A stretch of 64,000 nucleotides of DNA from Brumimicrobium sp041655765 (GTDB lineage: Bacteria > Bacteroidota > Bacteroidia > Flavobacteriales_D > Crocinitomicaceae), in the NCBI GenBank assembly GCA_041655765.1, contig JBBAEU010000002.1, forward strand, positions 62,001 through 126,000, given 5' to 3'. A model generated the notes under the pieces. The model was not told where the DNA came from. It searched no databases and saw nothing but the letters and a program-made list of their open reading frames with translations. Of the stretch, positions 1 through 7,916 are shown piece by piece. Position 1 is the first letter of the stretch. Each line of letters opens with the position of its first letter. The position numbers and the translations under genes are program-made.

Positions 1-527
1 AAATGATTGGTAGAGGTTCAAGAAGACTGCCCGACAAAGATTCTTTCCAATTAATCGACCTTGGAAATAACGTTCGAAGATTTGGTTTCTGGCAAGATTA
101 TATCAATTGGCAAGATGCATTCAAATTTCCTAATCGATTCCTAGAATCAAGACTGTCAGAACAGGAAGATATCATGTTTGAAGCTGACTATATCTTGCCA
201 AAACATGTTCAAGAACGTGTAAATATGGAAGTGTTAGAAAGTTTTAACATGAGAAATATCTATGAAGCATATATTGACAAAGGACAAAAAGGGAAACAAG
301 CGGTTGATGATTCTTTGGAAAATCATTTTGAAGCAATTGTGACTAAAGCAGCCGATTTTTATGATGGTCTTGAAGCACAAGAAGCCCTACAAGAACATAT
401 TGAACACCGTTTAAAGCAATACACAAAGTGTATCGCTAAAAGTACCAACAATTATTTTAAATATTTGATGGATACTTATAATCGTCAATTAAGACAAAAA
501 TTGAGAGCCAATCTTGATGACGAATAG
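1..527 (+). CDS. DEAD/DEAH-box helicase, C-terminal end (partial)
   Basis: The reading frame runs in from the left edge, so the real start lies outside the window. The visible N-terminus has IGRGSRRLP, the arginine-rich motif VI of superfamily 2 helicases, followed by FQLIDLGNNVRRFG. This is the usual end of the second RecA-like domain in the large Bacteroidota DEAD/DEAH helicases. About 130 further residues form a charged, helical tail without a domain I recognise. The motif VI arginines contact ATP in the family. The ATP-binding and DEAD motifs are outside the window, so the substrate (RNA or DNA) cannot be told. The next gene starts 31 bp downstream on the same strand and may be co-transcribed. 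Confidence 0.75.
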   Translation, partial: MIGRGSRRLPDKDSFQLIDLGNNVRRFGFWQDYINWQDAFKFPNRFLESRLSEQEDIMFEADYILPKHVQERVNMEVLESFNMRNIYEAYIDKGQKGKQAVDDSLENHFEAIVTKAADFYDGLEAQEALQEHIEHRLKQYTKCIAKSTNNYFKYLMDTYNRQLRQKLRANLDDE

Positions 528-558
528 AATTAAACAAAATAATTAAAGAAAAAGTAGC

Positions 559-2181
559 ATGTTAACAGTAAATAATTTATCTCTCCAATTCGGAAAACGC
601 GTTTTATTTGACGACGTTAACCTGAAATTTGTACATGGCAACTGCTATGGCGTTATTGGAGCTAACGGAGCTGGGAAATCAACTTTCCTTAAAATATTGT
701 CAGGAGATCAAGACCCAACAAAAGGAGGAGTTGCCTTAGAACCAGGAAAAAGAATGACCGTTCTAAAACAAGACCACTTCGCGTATGACGAATTTGAGGT
801 TTTAAAAACCGTTATCATGGGATATGAGCGTCTTTACCAAATCATGGAAGAAAAAGATGCTATCTATGCAAAGCCTGACTTCTCTGATGAAGACGGAATC
901 AAAGCATCAGAATTAGAAGCTGAATTTGCAGATATGGATGGTTGGAACGCTGAAACTGATGCAGCACAAATGCTTTCTAGTTTAGGCATCGACGAATCAA
1001 TGCATTATACCTTAATGAAGGATATGCCAAACCAACTAAAAGTACGTGTTTTGCTAGCACAAGCGTTGTTTGGAAATCCTGACTTGTTGATTCTGGACGA
1101 GCCTACAAACGACTTGGATATCAAAACAATTAATTGGCTGGAAGATTTTCTTTTGGATTTTAAAAATACGGTAATTGTTGTTTCTCACGATCGTCACTTT
1201 TTGGATACTGTTTGTACACATATTTGCGACATTGATTTTGGTAAAATAAAACTGTTTACAGGAAATTATACATTTTGGTATCAATCTTCTCAATTGGCTG
1301 CAAAACAACATGCAGATAAAAAGAAGAAAGCTGAAGATAAAAAGAAAGAGTTACAAGAATTCATCTCTCGTTTCTCCGCAAATGCTGCAAAATCGAAACA
1401 AGCGACAAGTAGAAGGAAGTTGTTAGAAAAATTAGACTTGGATGAAATTCAACCTTCTTCTAGAAGATACCCTGGAATTATTTTTGAAATAGATCGTCCT
1501 GCGGGTGACCAAGTCTTACACATCAATAACCTTTCCTACGAACAAGATGGGAAAGTACTTTTTAAAGATGTGAATATCAATGTTGGAAAGAATGATAAAA
1601 TTGCTTTTGTTTCCAAAAACTCTCACGCAATTACAGCTTTATTTGACATTCTAAATGGAAAAAGAGAACCAAAAACAGGGGAGTTTATTTATGGAACAAC
1701 CATCACAACAGCTTATCTTCCAAATGATAATAGTGAATATTTCGAAACTGATGAAAGTCTTGTTGATTGGCTAAGAGAATACGCCAAAACAGACGAGGAA
1801 AGAGAAGAGGTGAATTTAAGGGGGTTTTTGGGAAGAATGCTGTTCTCAGGTGAAGAAGCGCTAAAATCTGCAAAAGTCCTCTCTGGAGGAGAAAAAGTTA
1901 GATGTATGATGTCTAAAATGATGTTGGCACGTGCAAATCTGTTAATTATGGATGAACCAACTAATCATCTAGACTTAGAGTCGATTACTGCTTTAAACAA
2001 TGGAATGAAAGACTTTTCGGGTATAATTTTGTTTACTTCGCATGACCATGAATTGGTGAGAACCGTGGCAAATAGAATTATCGAAATCGGTCCAAACGGA
2101 ATGATTGATAAATTGATGTCTTACGATGAGTTTTTGGCAGACGAAAAAATTGGTGAACAAGTAGAAGAACTTTACGCTTAA
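559..2181 (+). CDS. ABC-F family ATPase (YbiT-like), one ATP site degenerate
   Basis: This is a soluble tandem ABC ATPase of the ABC-F family, ribosome-associated translation factors without membrane domains. NBD1 has an intact Walker A (GANGAGKST, residues 34-42) and Walker B (LLILDEPTNDLD). A charged linker of about 60 residues (KKKKAEDKKKEL...) follows, then NBD2 with an intact signature (LSGGEKVR, ~441-448) and Walker B (LLIMDEPTNHLD). NBD2 has no P-loop: SKNSHAIT (352-359) stands where GxxGxGKS is expected. The NBD1 signature is also lost: MPNQLKVR (156-163) in place of LSGGxKxR. These two degenerate elements belong to the same composite ATP site. The 540-aa length is normal for the family. 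It is not evidence for antibiotic resistance. The exact subfamily is inferred. Confidence 0.9.
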   Translation: MLTVNNLSLQFGKRVLFDDVNLKFVHGNCYGVIGANGAGKSTFLKILSGDQDPTKGGVALEPGKRMTVLKQDHFAYDEFEVLKTVIMGYERLYQIMEEKDAIYAKPDFSDEDGIKASELEAEFADMDGWNAETDAAQMLSSLGIDESMHYTLMKDMPNQLKVRVLLAQALFGNPDLLILDEPTNDLDIKTINWLEDFLLDFKNTVIVVSHDRHFLDTVCTHICDIDFGKIKLFTGNYTFWYQSSQLAAKQHADKKKKAEDKKKELQEFISRFSANAAKSKQATSRRKLLEKLDLDEIQPSSRRYPGIIFEIDRPAGDQVLHINNLSYEQDGKVLFKDVNINVGKNDKIAFVSKNSHAITALFDILNGKREPKTGEFIYGTTITTAYLPNDNSEYFETDESLVDWLREYAKTDEEREEVNLRGFLGRMLFSGEEALKSAKVLSGGEKVRCMMSKMMLARANLLIMDEPTNHLDLESITALNNGMKDFSGIILFTSHDHELVRTVANRIIEIGPNGMIDKLMSYDEFLADEKIGEQVEELYA

Positions 2182-2987
2182 TCTCTACCTAAAAAACTTT
2201 TGATAAGGTCTCGGAAATACCGATTCCAACTAAAAGTATAAAAATATTGTTTTTTAGAAAGATGCTGCTTCATAATTTCAGTAGCTGAATGTGCTTTTAT
2301 TTTGTCAATGTAAATATTGTCGTACTCAAATCTTTTCATTGCGCCTTGTTTAAAAAAATCGTTAACAAGATTGTAAATATTACTCAATACGCCTTTCTTC
2401 TTAGTGTAGAAATGAACGTCTCGGCTTGACTTTTCATCTCCTTTATTATATTGAATGGTGAAATTTTTATATGCCCGATATGGAACTTTTTCTTGTTCCT
2501 CAATAAAATGCACATATGTAAAGGTTTCCTGGGGGTGGATATCAATGAAAATAAAAGTTGCATTTTTCTTATGTAAAAAATGAAAGACAGACTTCTCTCC
2601 AAATGTGCTGGTATCATCATATTTGAGTAACTCTTCTTTTTCCTTTCCCCAAACAAAAACAGAATGAAGTGGGTCGAAAGAACGAACAAAATCTTTTCGC
2701 TTAAAAACACGATTCGGTAATGCGCCAACAACAGGACGAGATTTGTTGTAATCAAAAATATCGTTTTTGGTTAATCCGTCTGTATAGGCAGGTATTACAA
2801 TTGTGCCTTCTTTTAATACTTGTTGAAAATTATCAATAAATTTGTTTATATCTAAACTTTTTCCAATTTTCTTCTCTCGAACCGCTAACTGTTTAAGGTC
2901 TGAAGAAATAAAAACCATATCATCTTGTTGCAAGTCAAGATGAAACGCTAACTCTTCAAAGGGTATGTTAGAATTAATCTTTATCAT
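2178..2987 (-). CDS. AAC(3)-fold N-acetyltransferase, probably acting on a sugar
   Basis: Hallmarks of the AAC(3) acetyl-CoA-dependent N-acetyltransferase family are visible: GTIVIPAYT, then GALPNRVF, then RSFDPLHSVFVWG with the conserved catalytic-type histidine, then FGEKSVFHFLHKKNATFIFI and a VPYR segment. The family is named for aminoglycoside 3-N-acetyltransferases, but many members sit in surface-polysaccharide clusters and acetylate amino sugars. The gene follows a FemAB-like gene (4-bp overlap) and a polysaccharide deacetylase gene, so an exopolysaccharide role is likelier than drug resistance. Length (269 aa) is normal. The last four bases overlap the 3' end of the convergent ABC-F gene. 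Confidence 0.8.
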   Translation of the reverse strand: MIKINSNIPFEELAFHLDLQQDDMVFISSDLKQLAVREKKIGKSLDINKFIDNFQQVLKEGTIVIPAYTDGLTKNDIFDYNKSRPVVGALPNRVFKRKDFVRSFDPLHSVFVWGKEKEELLKYDDTSTFGEKSVFHFLHKKNATFIFIDIHPQETFTYVHFIEEQEKVPYRAYKNFTIQYNKGDEKSSRDVHFYTKKKGVLSNIYNLVNDFFKQGAMKRFEYDNIYIDKIKAHSATEIMKQHLSKKQYFYTFSWNRYFRDLIKSFLGRD

Positions 2988-3811
2988 AAATTGCTGTATT
3001 CAAAATACTCAACATCTTTTCCCCCCAACTTACGATAAAAAGTTGCTACACTTTCTACATTGGAGCCTCCAAAATCGAAATAATCATAGTCATTTTTAAA
3101 AGTTTGAATAGCAAAATCCATCAAGACAAACATTACGCCTCTCTTTTTCTCCTTTAAAGGTGCATCTCCGATTAAATAATAAACAGTCTTCTTATCAAAT
3201 AGAAAAAATCCAGCAGCAACAAGTTTTTTATTTTTATCAAAAACTTCTATCACCTGACCTTTATCATGATTCAAGGCAGCTTCCATCGCTTGCTTGATGA
3301 GTATTTTGTTTTTCTTTTGTTGTTTTATTTTATTAAAGGAATTGTTAAAATAAAAAGAAAGAACAGATTGATAATTGTTAGATATTTGTAGTGAGAAATC
3401 AGCTTTGTATTTTCTAAGAATACGTTGTGTATTTGTCTTATATTCAATCTTTTTGTTTAAATCAAGTTTCTGATAAATTTTTTTCTTTCCTAATAAAGCT
3501 ACTTTATGATTAAAGTGAAAACTAAATTTACTTTTCGATTTTAAAAGTTCGATTGCTTCATCTAACATACTGGTATCGCCGAAAAACTCCAAGTTTCGTG
3601 AAAATGGGTGTTGAAATATTCTTTTATAAAGAAATCTATTCTTATACGGAAGTGGTAAAATAAATGAATAATCTTCTGTTAAAATTGCTCCCCATTTTTT
3701 TGTTGTAGCATCCAAATACCAACTGTAGGAAGTCACATTGTTCTTCTCAGAAAAAGCAACGATTTCATCCCAAAGATTTTTATTTATTTGTGAGCTATCA
3801 ACGAATTTCAT
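2984..3811 (-). CDS. FemAB-like / GNAT-fold acyltransferase
   Basis: The C-terminal half shows a GNAT fold as seen in FemAB-related proteins: VIEVFDKNKKLVAAGFFLFD, then VYYLIGDAP, then a final DFGGSNVESVATFYRKLGG. The last motif (DFGGSN...F.RK.G) is typical of FemAB-like proteins encoded in exopolysaccharide and cell-wall loci. The N-terminal half is divergent and lysine-rich. It overlaps the deacetylase gene upstream by 14 bp and the acetyltransferase gene downstream by 4 bp, so the three are almost certainly one translationally coupled operon. The substrate is unknown; transfer of an acyl or aminoacyl group to a glycan is inferred from context. Confidence 0.7.
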   Translation of the reverse strand: MKFVDSSQINKNLWDEIVAFSEKNNVTSYSWYLDATTKKWGAILTEDYSFILPLPYKNRFLYKRIFQHPFSRNLEFFGDTSMLDEAIELLKSKSKFSFHFNHKVALLGKKKIYQKLDLNKKIEYKTNTQRILRKYKADFSLQISNNYQSVLSFYFNNSFNKIKQQKKNKILIKQAMEAALNHDKGQVIEVFDKNKKLVAAGFFLFDKKTVYYLIGDAPLKEKKRGVMFVLMDFAIQTFKNDYDYFDFGGSNVESVATFYRKLGGKDVEYFEYSNL

Positions 3812-4796
3812 TATAAAATTTTGAGAACGTTTGGAATGAATATTTGTTTTTATTCTTATGAATGAACTTTTCTAACTCTTCTAATGAAAAATGAGTTAAG
3901 GCTTTTGGGTGTCCAAGAAATACGACGTTCTTAAAGCCATTTTCTTTGTTTCTTTCAACTATTTTTTTCATTTTTGTAACAAAATATCCTTCAACACCTG
4001 CGTATAATTTATGTTTCTTTGTCAAATAATGAAATTTTGATGATCCAGAAGAAGGCATAGGTTTTCCATTTCCGATTGGTTTATGTCTTTTTGGAAAAAG
4101 ATTTCCCAGAATAAATAATCGCCAAAAGAAAAAAGGAGAATATGTATATGAAGTAATTGGCAGTTCGATAAAAGTTCCAGTTTCCTCTTCCTTTACTATA
4201 TCTTCAGAAAACCGATACATGTCTTTTTTAGGAGCATCTGTAAAGTCATAATGATACGGCTCTATCATGTTTTTTCCTCCAACAAAAACAGAAGAGTCTA
4301 TTTTTATGTTCTCTTGTTTAAATGCGGGTTTGATTTTTCCAAATGGCTGTAAACACCAACCTCCAGCACGATAAGAAATAATTTCTTTATTAGTAATGCT
4401 TCGCAATTCTGCTGCATACCTTTTAAAAATATCTTGAATTTCTTCATCTTTAAAGTCAATGAGTTTATAATAGTTATAATCAAACTTCCAACTTTTACCA
4501 TTAAAGATTGTCTTCTCCCAATGTGGGTGAATGTGTAGCTCGCAATCGTGCCCTTCATCAGCCAAACATTTAATTTGTTGGGTTATTTCGTGATATTCTT
4601 CTTGTAAATGTGGAAAATTGGGACCGTATTCTTTTAATTTAAGTAGAAATCCACAATCAATAAAAAATGTAAATTGAATATTTTCTTTTCTACCAATTTC
4701 AATAAGGCGATTTGTTGGATAAAGAATTGTCTTCTCTGTACTGCCATGTTCAGCTCCAAAAAATATTTCATAATCGAAAGTAATAAAGACATTCAT
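3798..4796 (-). CDS. Polysaccharide deacetylase-family protein (NodB-like)
   Basis: The N-terminus ITFDYEIFFG carries the family's first Asp-containing motif. FTFFIDCGF, CELHIHPHW (the metal-type H-x-H) and ISYRAGGWC (the RxGGW motif) follow, and FLGHPKALT near the end supplies a late histidine. Members remove N- or O-acetyl groups from polysaccharides or oligosaccharide intermediates. There is no signal peptide, so it may act in the cytoplasm on precursor sugars. It is the first gene of a three-gene operon with the FemAB-like and AAC(3)-fold genes. A deacetylase followed by an acetyltransferase suggests swapping or remodelling of acyl groups on an amino sugar. Confidence 0.75.
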   Translation of the reverse strand: MNVFITFDYEIFFGAEHGSTEKTILYPTNRLIEIGRKENIQFTFFIDCGFLLKLKEYGPNFPHLQEEYHEITQQIKCLADEGHDCELHIHPHWEKTIFNGKSWKFDYNYYKLIDFKDEEIQDIFKRYAAELRSITNKEIISYRAGGWCLQPFGKIKPAFKQENIKIDSSVFVGGKNMIEPYHYDFTDAPKKDMYRFSEDIVKEEETGTFIELPITSYTYSPFFFWRLFILGNLFPKRHKPIGNGKPMPSSGSSKFHYLTKKHKLYAGVEGYFVTKMKKIVERNKENGFKNVVFLGHPKALTHFSLEELEKFIHKNKNKYSFQTFSKFYNEIR

Positions 4797-4887
4797 AATA
4801 ACAACTAAGTGTGTGGATACGTTTTACTTAAACTATTCTGCGAAGATACAAATAAAACCAAAATTGAATGATTAACCCTCTTTTAGA

Positions 4888-5553
4888 TTAATATCCTGTT
4901 TCACGATAAATCCCATTGGAATCGATAATTTTTATTTTTCGACCATGAATTTCAATATAGCCTTTATCTTTAAAATCTTTTAAAAGTCGAATAGTAGTCT
5001 CCGTAGCAGTTCCAACAAAGTTGGCGAGATCTTCACGGGTAAGATTTATCATATCTTCTTTATATATGTCTTCAAGTACCAACAAAATGACTGCAAGTCG
5101 TTCTTTAACTGATTTTTGAGCCATCGTTTTAATTGCAACAGCCCTCTCTCCAACTTCCTTTGAAATCTCTTTTAGTATGGATTGCATTAGAAGGGGATTA
5201 GAATGGACTAATTCATTAAAAAAGTCTAACTTTAAAAAACTTATTTCACATTTTTCTATTGCTGTAGCAGATAATTTAAAAGGTTCTTCGCTAAAGATGG
5301 CTCTAAATCCTACAACATCTCCTTCGCTTGCTATTCTAATGATTTGTTCTTTTCCAGTTTCTCCCAAAGAAAAAACTTTGACTTTACCGCTATGGATACA
5401 AAAAACACCAGTTGGATAAACTCCTTCTAAAAATAAAGGTTGATTATTTTTGAATGTTTGTAACTTATGATTTTGCTCAATTTTTTCAATGACATCAGGT
5501 GAAAGGGATTCAAATAATGTAAATTTATAAAAGTTTGAAGTGCTTAAGCTCAT
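4888..5553 (-). CDS. Crp/Fnr-family transcriptional regulator, divergent from nosZ
   Basis: An N-terminal cyclic-nucleotide-binding-like beta-roll (~15-130, including GKVKVFSLGETGKEQIIRIASEGDVVG, which I split here as GKVKVFSLGE and DVVGFRAIF) is followed by the long dimer helix and a C-terminal winged helix (NLTREDLANFVGT then ETTIRLLKDFK). The N-terminal cysteine cluster of oxygen-sensing Fnr is absent; only isolated cysteines are seen. It is therefore not an Fe-S Fnr and may be a heme- or NO-responding type such as DNR (inferred). It is transcribed away from the nos operon, with a 302-bp shared intergenic region that holds a candidate operator, which makes it the obvious regulator of nosZ. 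Confidence 0.88.
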   Translation of the reverse strand: MSLSTSNFYKFTLFESLSPDVIEKIEQNHKLQTFKNNQPLFLEGVYPTGVFCIHSGKVKVFSLGETGKEQIIRIASEGDVVGFRAIFSEEPFKLSATAIEKCEISFLKLDFFNELVHSNPLLMQSILKEISKEVGERAVAIKTMAQKSVKERLAVILLVLEDIYKEDMINLTREDLANFVGTATETTIRLLKDFKDKGYIEIHGRKIKIIDSNGIYRETGY

Positions 5554-5779
5554 CTTTTTTGTTATTATTTTAGTACAATGATAATTATTATTATGATTTG
5601 AACAAAAAGAATGTTTGATTCATTTTTAATTAATTTAAATAAAACTAAGATATAAAAAATAGTACTGAATATAGAGTTGTTTTTATAATTATTAAATCTC
5701 AGTATCTAAACTAATGAAAGTCAGTATTTATCCACTCAAAAATATGAACTTTATCATTTTGAAGCACATCACATTAATC

Positions 5780-5795
5780 CATGACATATATCATG
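5780..5795. promoter_or_regulatory. Candidate Crp/Fnr-type operator upstream of nosZ
   Basis: The sequence CATGA-CATATA-TCATG is a perfect 5-bp inverted repeat with a 6-bp spacer, the same geometry as Crp boxes (TGTGA-N6-TCACA). Its centre is about 40 bp before the transcription start predicted from the -7 element, the position used by class II activators. The divergently encoded regulator is the likely ligand. Binding is inferred. Confidence 0.55.
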
Positions 5796-5816
5796 TAAAT
5801 TAGGGCTTCTTGTGTA

Positions 5817-5824
5817 TATTTTTG
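5817..5824 (+). promoter_or_regulatory. nosZ promoter -7 element
   Basis: TATTTTTG matches the Bacteroidota TAnnTTTG consensus. No TTTG -33 element lies at the proper distance upstream. This fits a promoter that depends on an activator bound at the adjacent palindrome. Confidence 0.5.
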
Positions 5825-5855
5825 TTTCTGAAATAATAATGTAAATTGGTTAATT

Positions 5856-7829
5856 ATGAAAAAAACAGTTAAAATTTTAGGCCTTGGCGCAATGTTAGTC
5901 GCATTTGCATCTTGTTCTCCAGGCGGAGCAAATGGAAATGGCTTTAAAGGGACAGCGGCAAAGAGTGCGGCTGAAAGAGTTTATGTAGCGCCTGGTGAAT
6001 TAGACGAGTATTATACATTTATGTCAGGAGGATTTAGTGGACAGATAGCTGTTTACGGTGCACCCTCAGGAAGACTTTTAAAAGTTATTCCTGTCTTCTC
6101 TCAAGACCCTCAAACGGGTTGGGGTTATAGTGAAGAGACAAAACCAATGTTTAATACTTCGTATGGATTTGTTCCTTGGGATGACTCACACCATCCAGAC
6201 CTTTCTCAGACAAATGGGGAAATTGATGGTAGATGGGTTTTTATCAATGGTAACAACACACCTCGTATTGCACGAATCAGTTTAGAGAACTTTGAAACAG
6301 AAGAAATTATTGAAATTCCTAATAGTGCAGGAAATCACTCTTCTTCATTTGTAACAGAGAACACTGAATATATCGTTGCGGGAACACGTTTCTCTATACC
6401 TGTACCAAATAGAGATATGCCTATTAATGATTATAAAGGAAACTTTAAAGGGGCAATGTCTTTTATTAGTATAGACCAAGAAACAGGAGGAATGGATTTG
6501 GCTTTCCAAATTCGTTTACCAGGATTCAACTACGACTTGGCGCACCCGGGAAGAGATAAATCTCACGGTTGGATGTTCTATACTACGTATAATACTGAAG
6601 AATCGCACACTTTACAAGAAGTAAACGCTTCTAAGAATGATAAAGATTTTGTTGCGGCGATTAACTGGAAAAAAGCTGAAGAATACGTTAAAGAAGGTAA
6701 AGGTGTATGGGAAAAAACAAGATACGCACACAACAAGTTTGACGAGCGTACCCATACTGCAACTACAACTTGGAAAGATAAAGTTTTGGTACTTGATCCA
6801 GTTGAATTACCAGGAATCGTTTACTTTATTCCATCAGCAAAATCACCACACGGTGTTGACGTTGACCCAACTGGAGAGTATATCGTTTCAAATGGTAAGT
6901 TATCTGCAAACTTAGTTGTTCACTCTTTCTCTATGATTCAAGAAGCAATTGCAAATAAAGATTTCGACGGTGATGCTTATGGTATTCCAATTATTAAGCA
7001 CGAGTCAACAGTTGCAGGAGTCGTAAATCAACCAGGGATTGGACCTTTGCACACAGAATTTGATGAAAGAGGAAACGCTTACACAACATTCTTTATCTCT
7101 TCTGAAGTTGTGAAATGGCAATTAGGTACTTGGGAAGTATTGGATAGAACTCCTACATATTATTCTCCTGGACACCTTGTAATTCCTGGTGGAAATTCAA
7201 GAAAACCTGAAGGAAAATATCTAATCGCAATGAATAAAATTACAAAAGATAGATACTTACCCGTAGGACCAGAACTTTTCCAAACTGCTCAGTTATATGA
7301 TATATCTGGAGATAAAATGGAATTACTCTTAGATTTTCCAACAATTGGAGAACCACATTATGCTGCAATGTTAAGGGCAGACATTATTCAAGATAAAGTA
7401 CGTGAGATTTATCGTCTTGATGAAAACGAACACGAATACGTAGTTAAGAATAATAATGATGTAAAAGTTGTAAGAGAAGGAAAAGACGTTCATGTATATA
7501 TGACAATGATTAGAAGTCACTTTACACCTGATAACATTGAAGGTGTGAAAGTAGGAGATAAAGTCTATTTCCATATTACAAACATGGAGCAAGATTATGA
7601 CCTTCCACATGGATTTGCTATCCTAGGTGCAAATAACTCAGAGCTCTTAATCGTTCCTGGAAGAACAACAACAACTCTTTGGGAACCAAAAGCTGAGGGT
7701 ATTTATCCATTCTACTGTTCTGACTTTTGTTCGGCACTTCACCAAGAAATGTCTGGATACGTTAGGGTATCTCCAGCTGACTCAGATATTGAGTTATCAT
7801 GGTCGCTAGACGATAAAAATTTGGAGTGA
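5856..7829 (+). CDS. nosZ: Nitrous oxide reductase, Sec-dependent clade II type, probable lipoprotein
   Basis: NosZ reduces N2O to N2 in the periplasm. The CuA site is intact in the C-terminal cupredoxin domain: H585 (DLPHGF), C621, C625, H629 and M632 (CSDFCSALHQEM). CuZ-type histidines of the N-terminal beta-propeller include H112-H113 (DDSHHPDL) and those in SPHGVDVD and GPLHTEFDE. The N-terminus is a Sec signal with a cysteine at residue 20 (AFASC), not a twin-arginine signal, which places it in clade II; the cysteine suggests lipidation. Length (657 aa) is normal. It is the first gene of nosZ-ORF-nosL-nosD-nosF-nosY. No nosR or nosX and no other denitrification genes are in the window. 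Confidence 0.97.
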   Translation: MKKTVKILGLGAMLVAFASCSPGGANGNGFKGTAAKSAAERVYVAPGELDEYYTFMSGGFSGQIAVYGAPSGRLLKVIPVFSQDPQTGWGYSEETKPMFNTSYGFVPWDDSHHPDLSQTNGEIDGRWVFINGNNTPRIARISLENFETEEIIEIPNSAGNHSSSFVTENTEYIVAGTRFSIPVPNRDMPINDYKGNFKGAMSFISIDQETGGMDLAFQIRLPGFNYDLAHPGRDKSHGWMFYTTYNTEESHTLQEVNASKNDKDFVAAINWKKAEEYVKEGKGVWEKTRYAHNKFDERTHTATTTWKDKVLVLDPVELPGIVYFIPSAKSPHGVDVDPTGEYIVSNGKLSANLVVHSFSMIQEAIANKDFDGDAYGIPIIKHESTVAGVVNQPGIGPLHTEFDERGNAYTTFFISSEVVKWQLGTWEVLDRTPTYYSPGHLVIPGGNSRKPEGKYLIAMNKITKDRYLPVGPELFQTAQLYDISGDKMELLLDFPTIGEPHYAAMLRADIIQDKVREIYRLDENEHEYVVKNNNDVKVVREGKDVHVYMTMIRSHFTPDNIEGVKVGDKVYFHITNMEQDYDLPHGFAILGANNSELLIVPGRTTTTLWEPKAEGIYPFYCSDFCSALHQEMSGYVRVSPADSDIELSWSLDDKNLE

Positions 7830-7862
7830 TTTTTAGTTAACAAGGGTTAATCCCATGCAATT

Positions 7863-7899
7863 AAAAAGGAGTGGTGGATAAACACCACCACTCTTTTTA
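7863..7899 (+). terminator. Hairpin with U-tract after nosZ
   Basis: A 9-bp perfect stem GAGTGGTGG / CCACCACTC (7869-7877 with 7885-7893) has a 7-nt loop, an A5 run before it and a T5 run after it. It looks like an intrinsic terminator. The remaining nos genes begin 18 bp downstream without a clear promoter, so it may act as a partial terminator or as a 3' stabiliser that raises nosZ mRNA over the accessory genes. Confidence 0.75.
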
Positions 7900-7916
7900 A
7901 TTTAATACAGAAGAAA

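Larger units (their letters stand above)
5554..5855. other. Divergent intergenic region between the Crp/Fnr gene and nosZ
   Basis: This 302-bp AT-rich stretch contains no gene. It holds the start region of the regulator gene, a perfect CATGA-N6-TCATG palindrome and a nosZ -7 element, both listed separately. I see nothing else with structure. Confidence 0.7.

Noticed and set aside
1054..1311. Many antisense open frames, such as this one inside the ABC-F gene
   Set aside because: They are shadows of real genes: no family similarity, no promoter, and low-complexity composition.
2178..2987. Aminoglycoside resistance gene
   Set aside because: The AAC(3) fold is present, but the operon partners are polysaccharide enzymes, so a glycan substrate is more likely.
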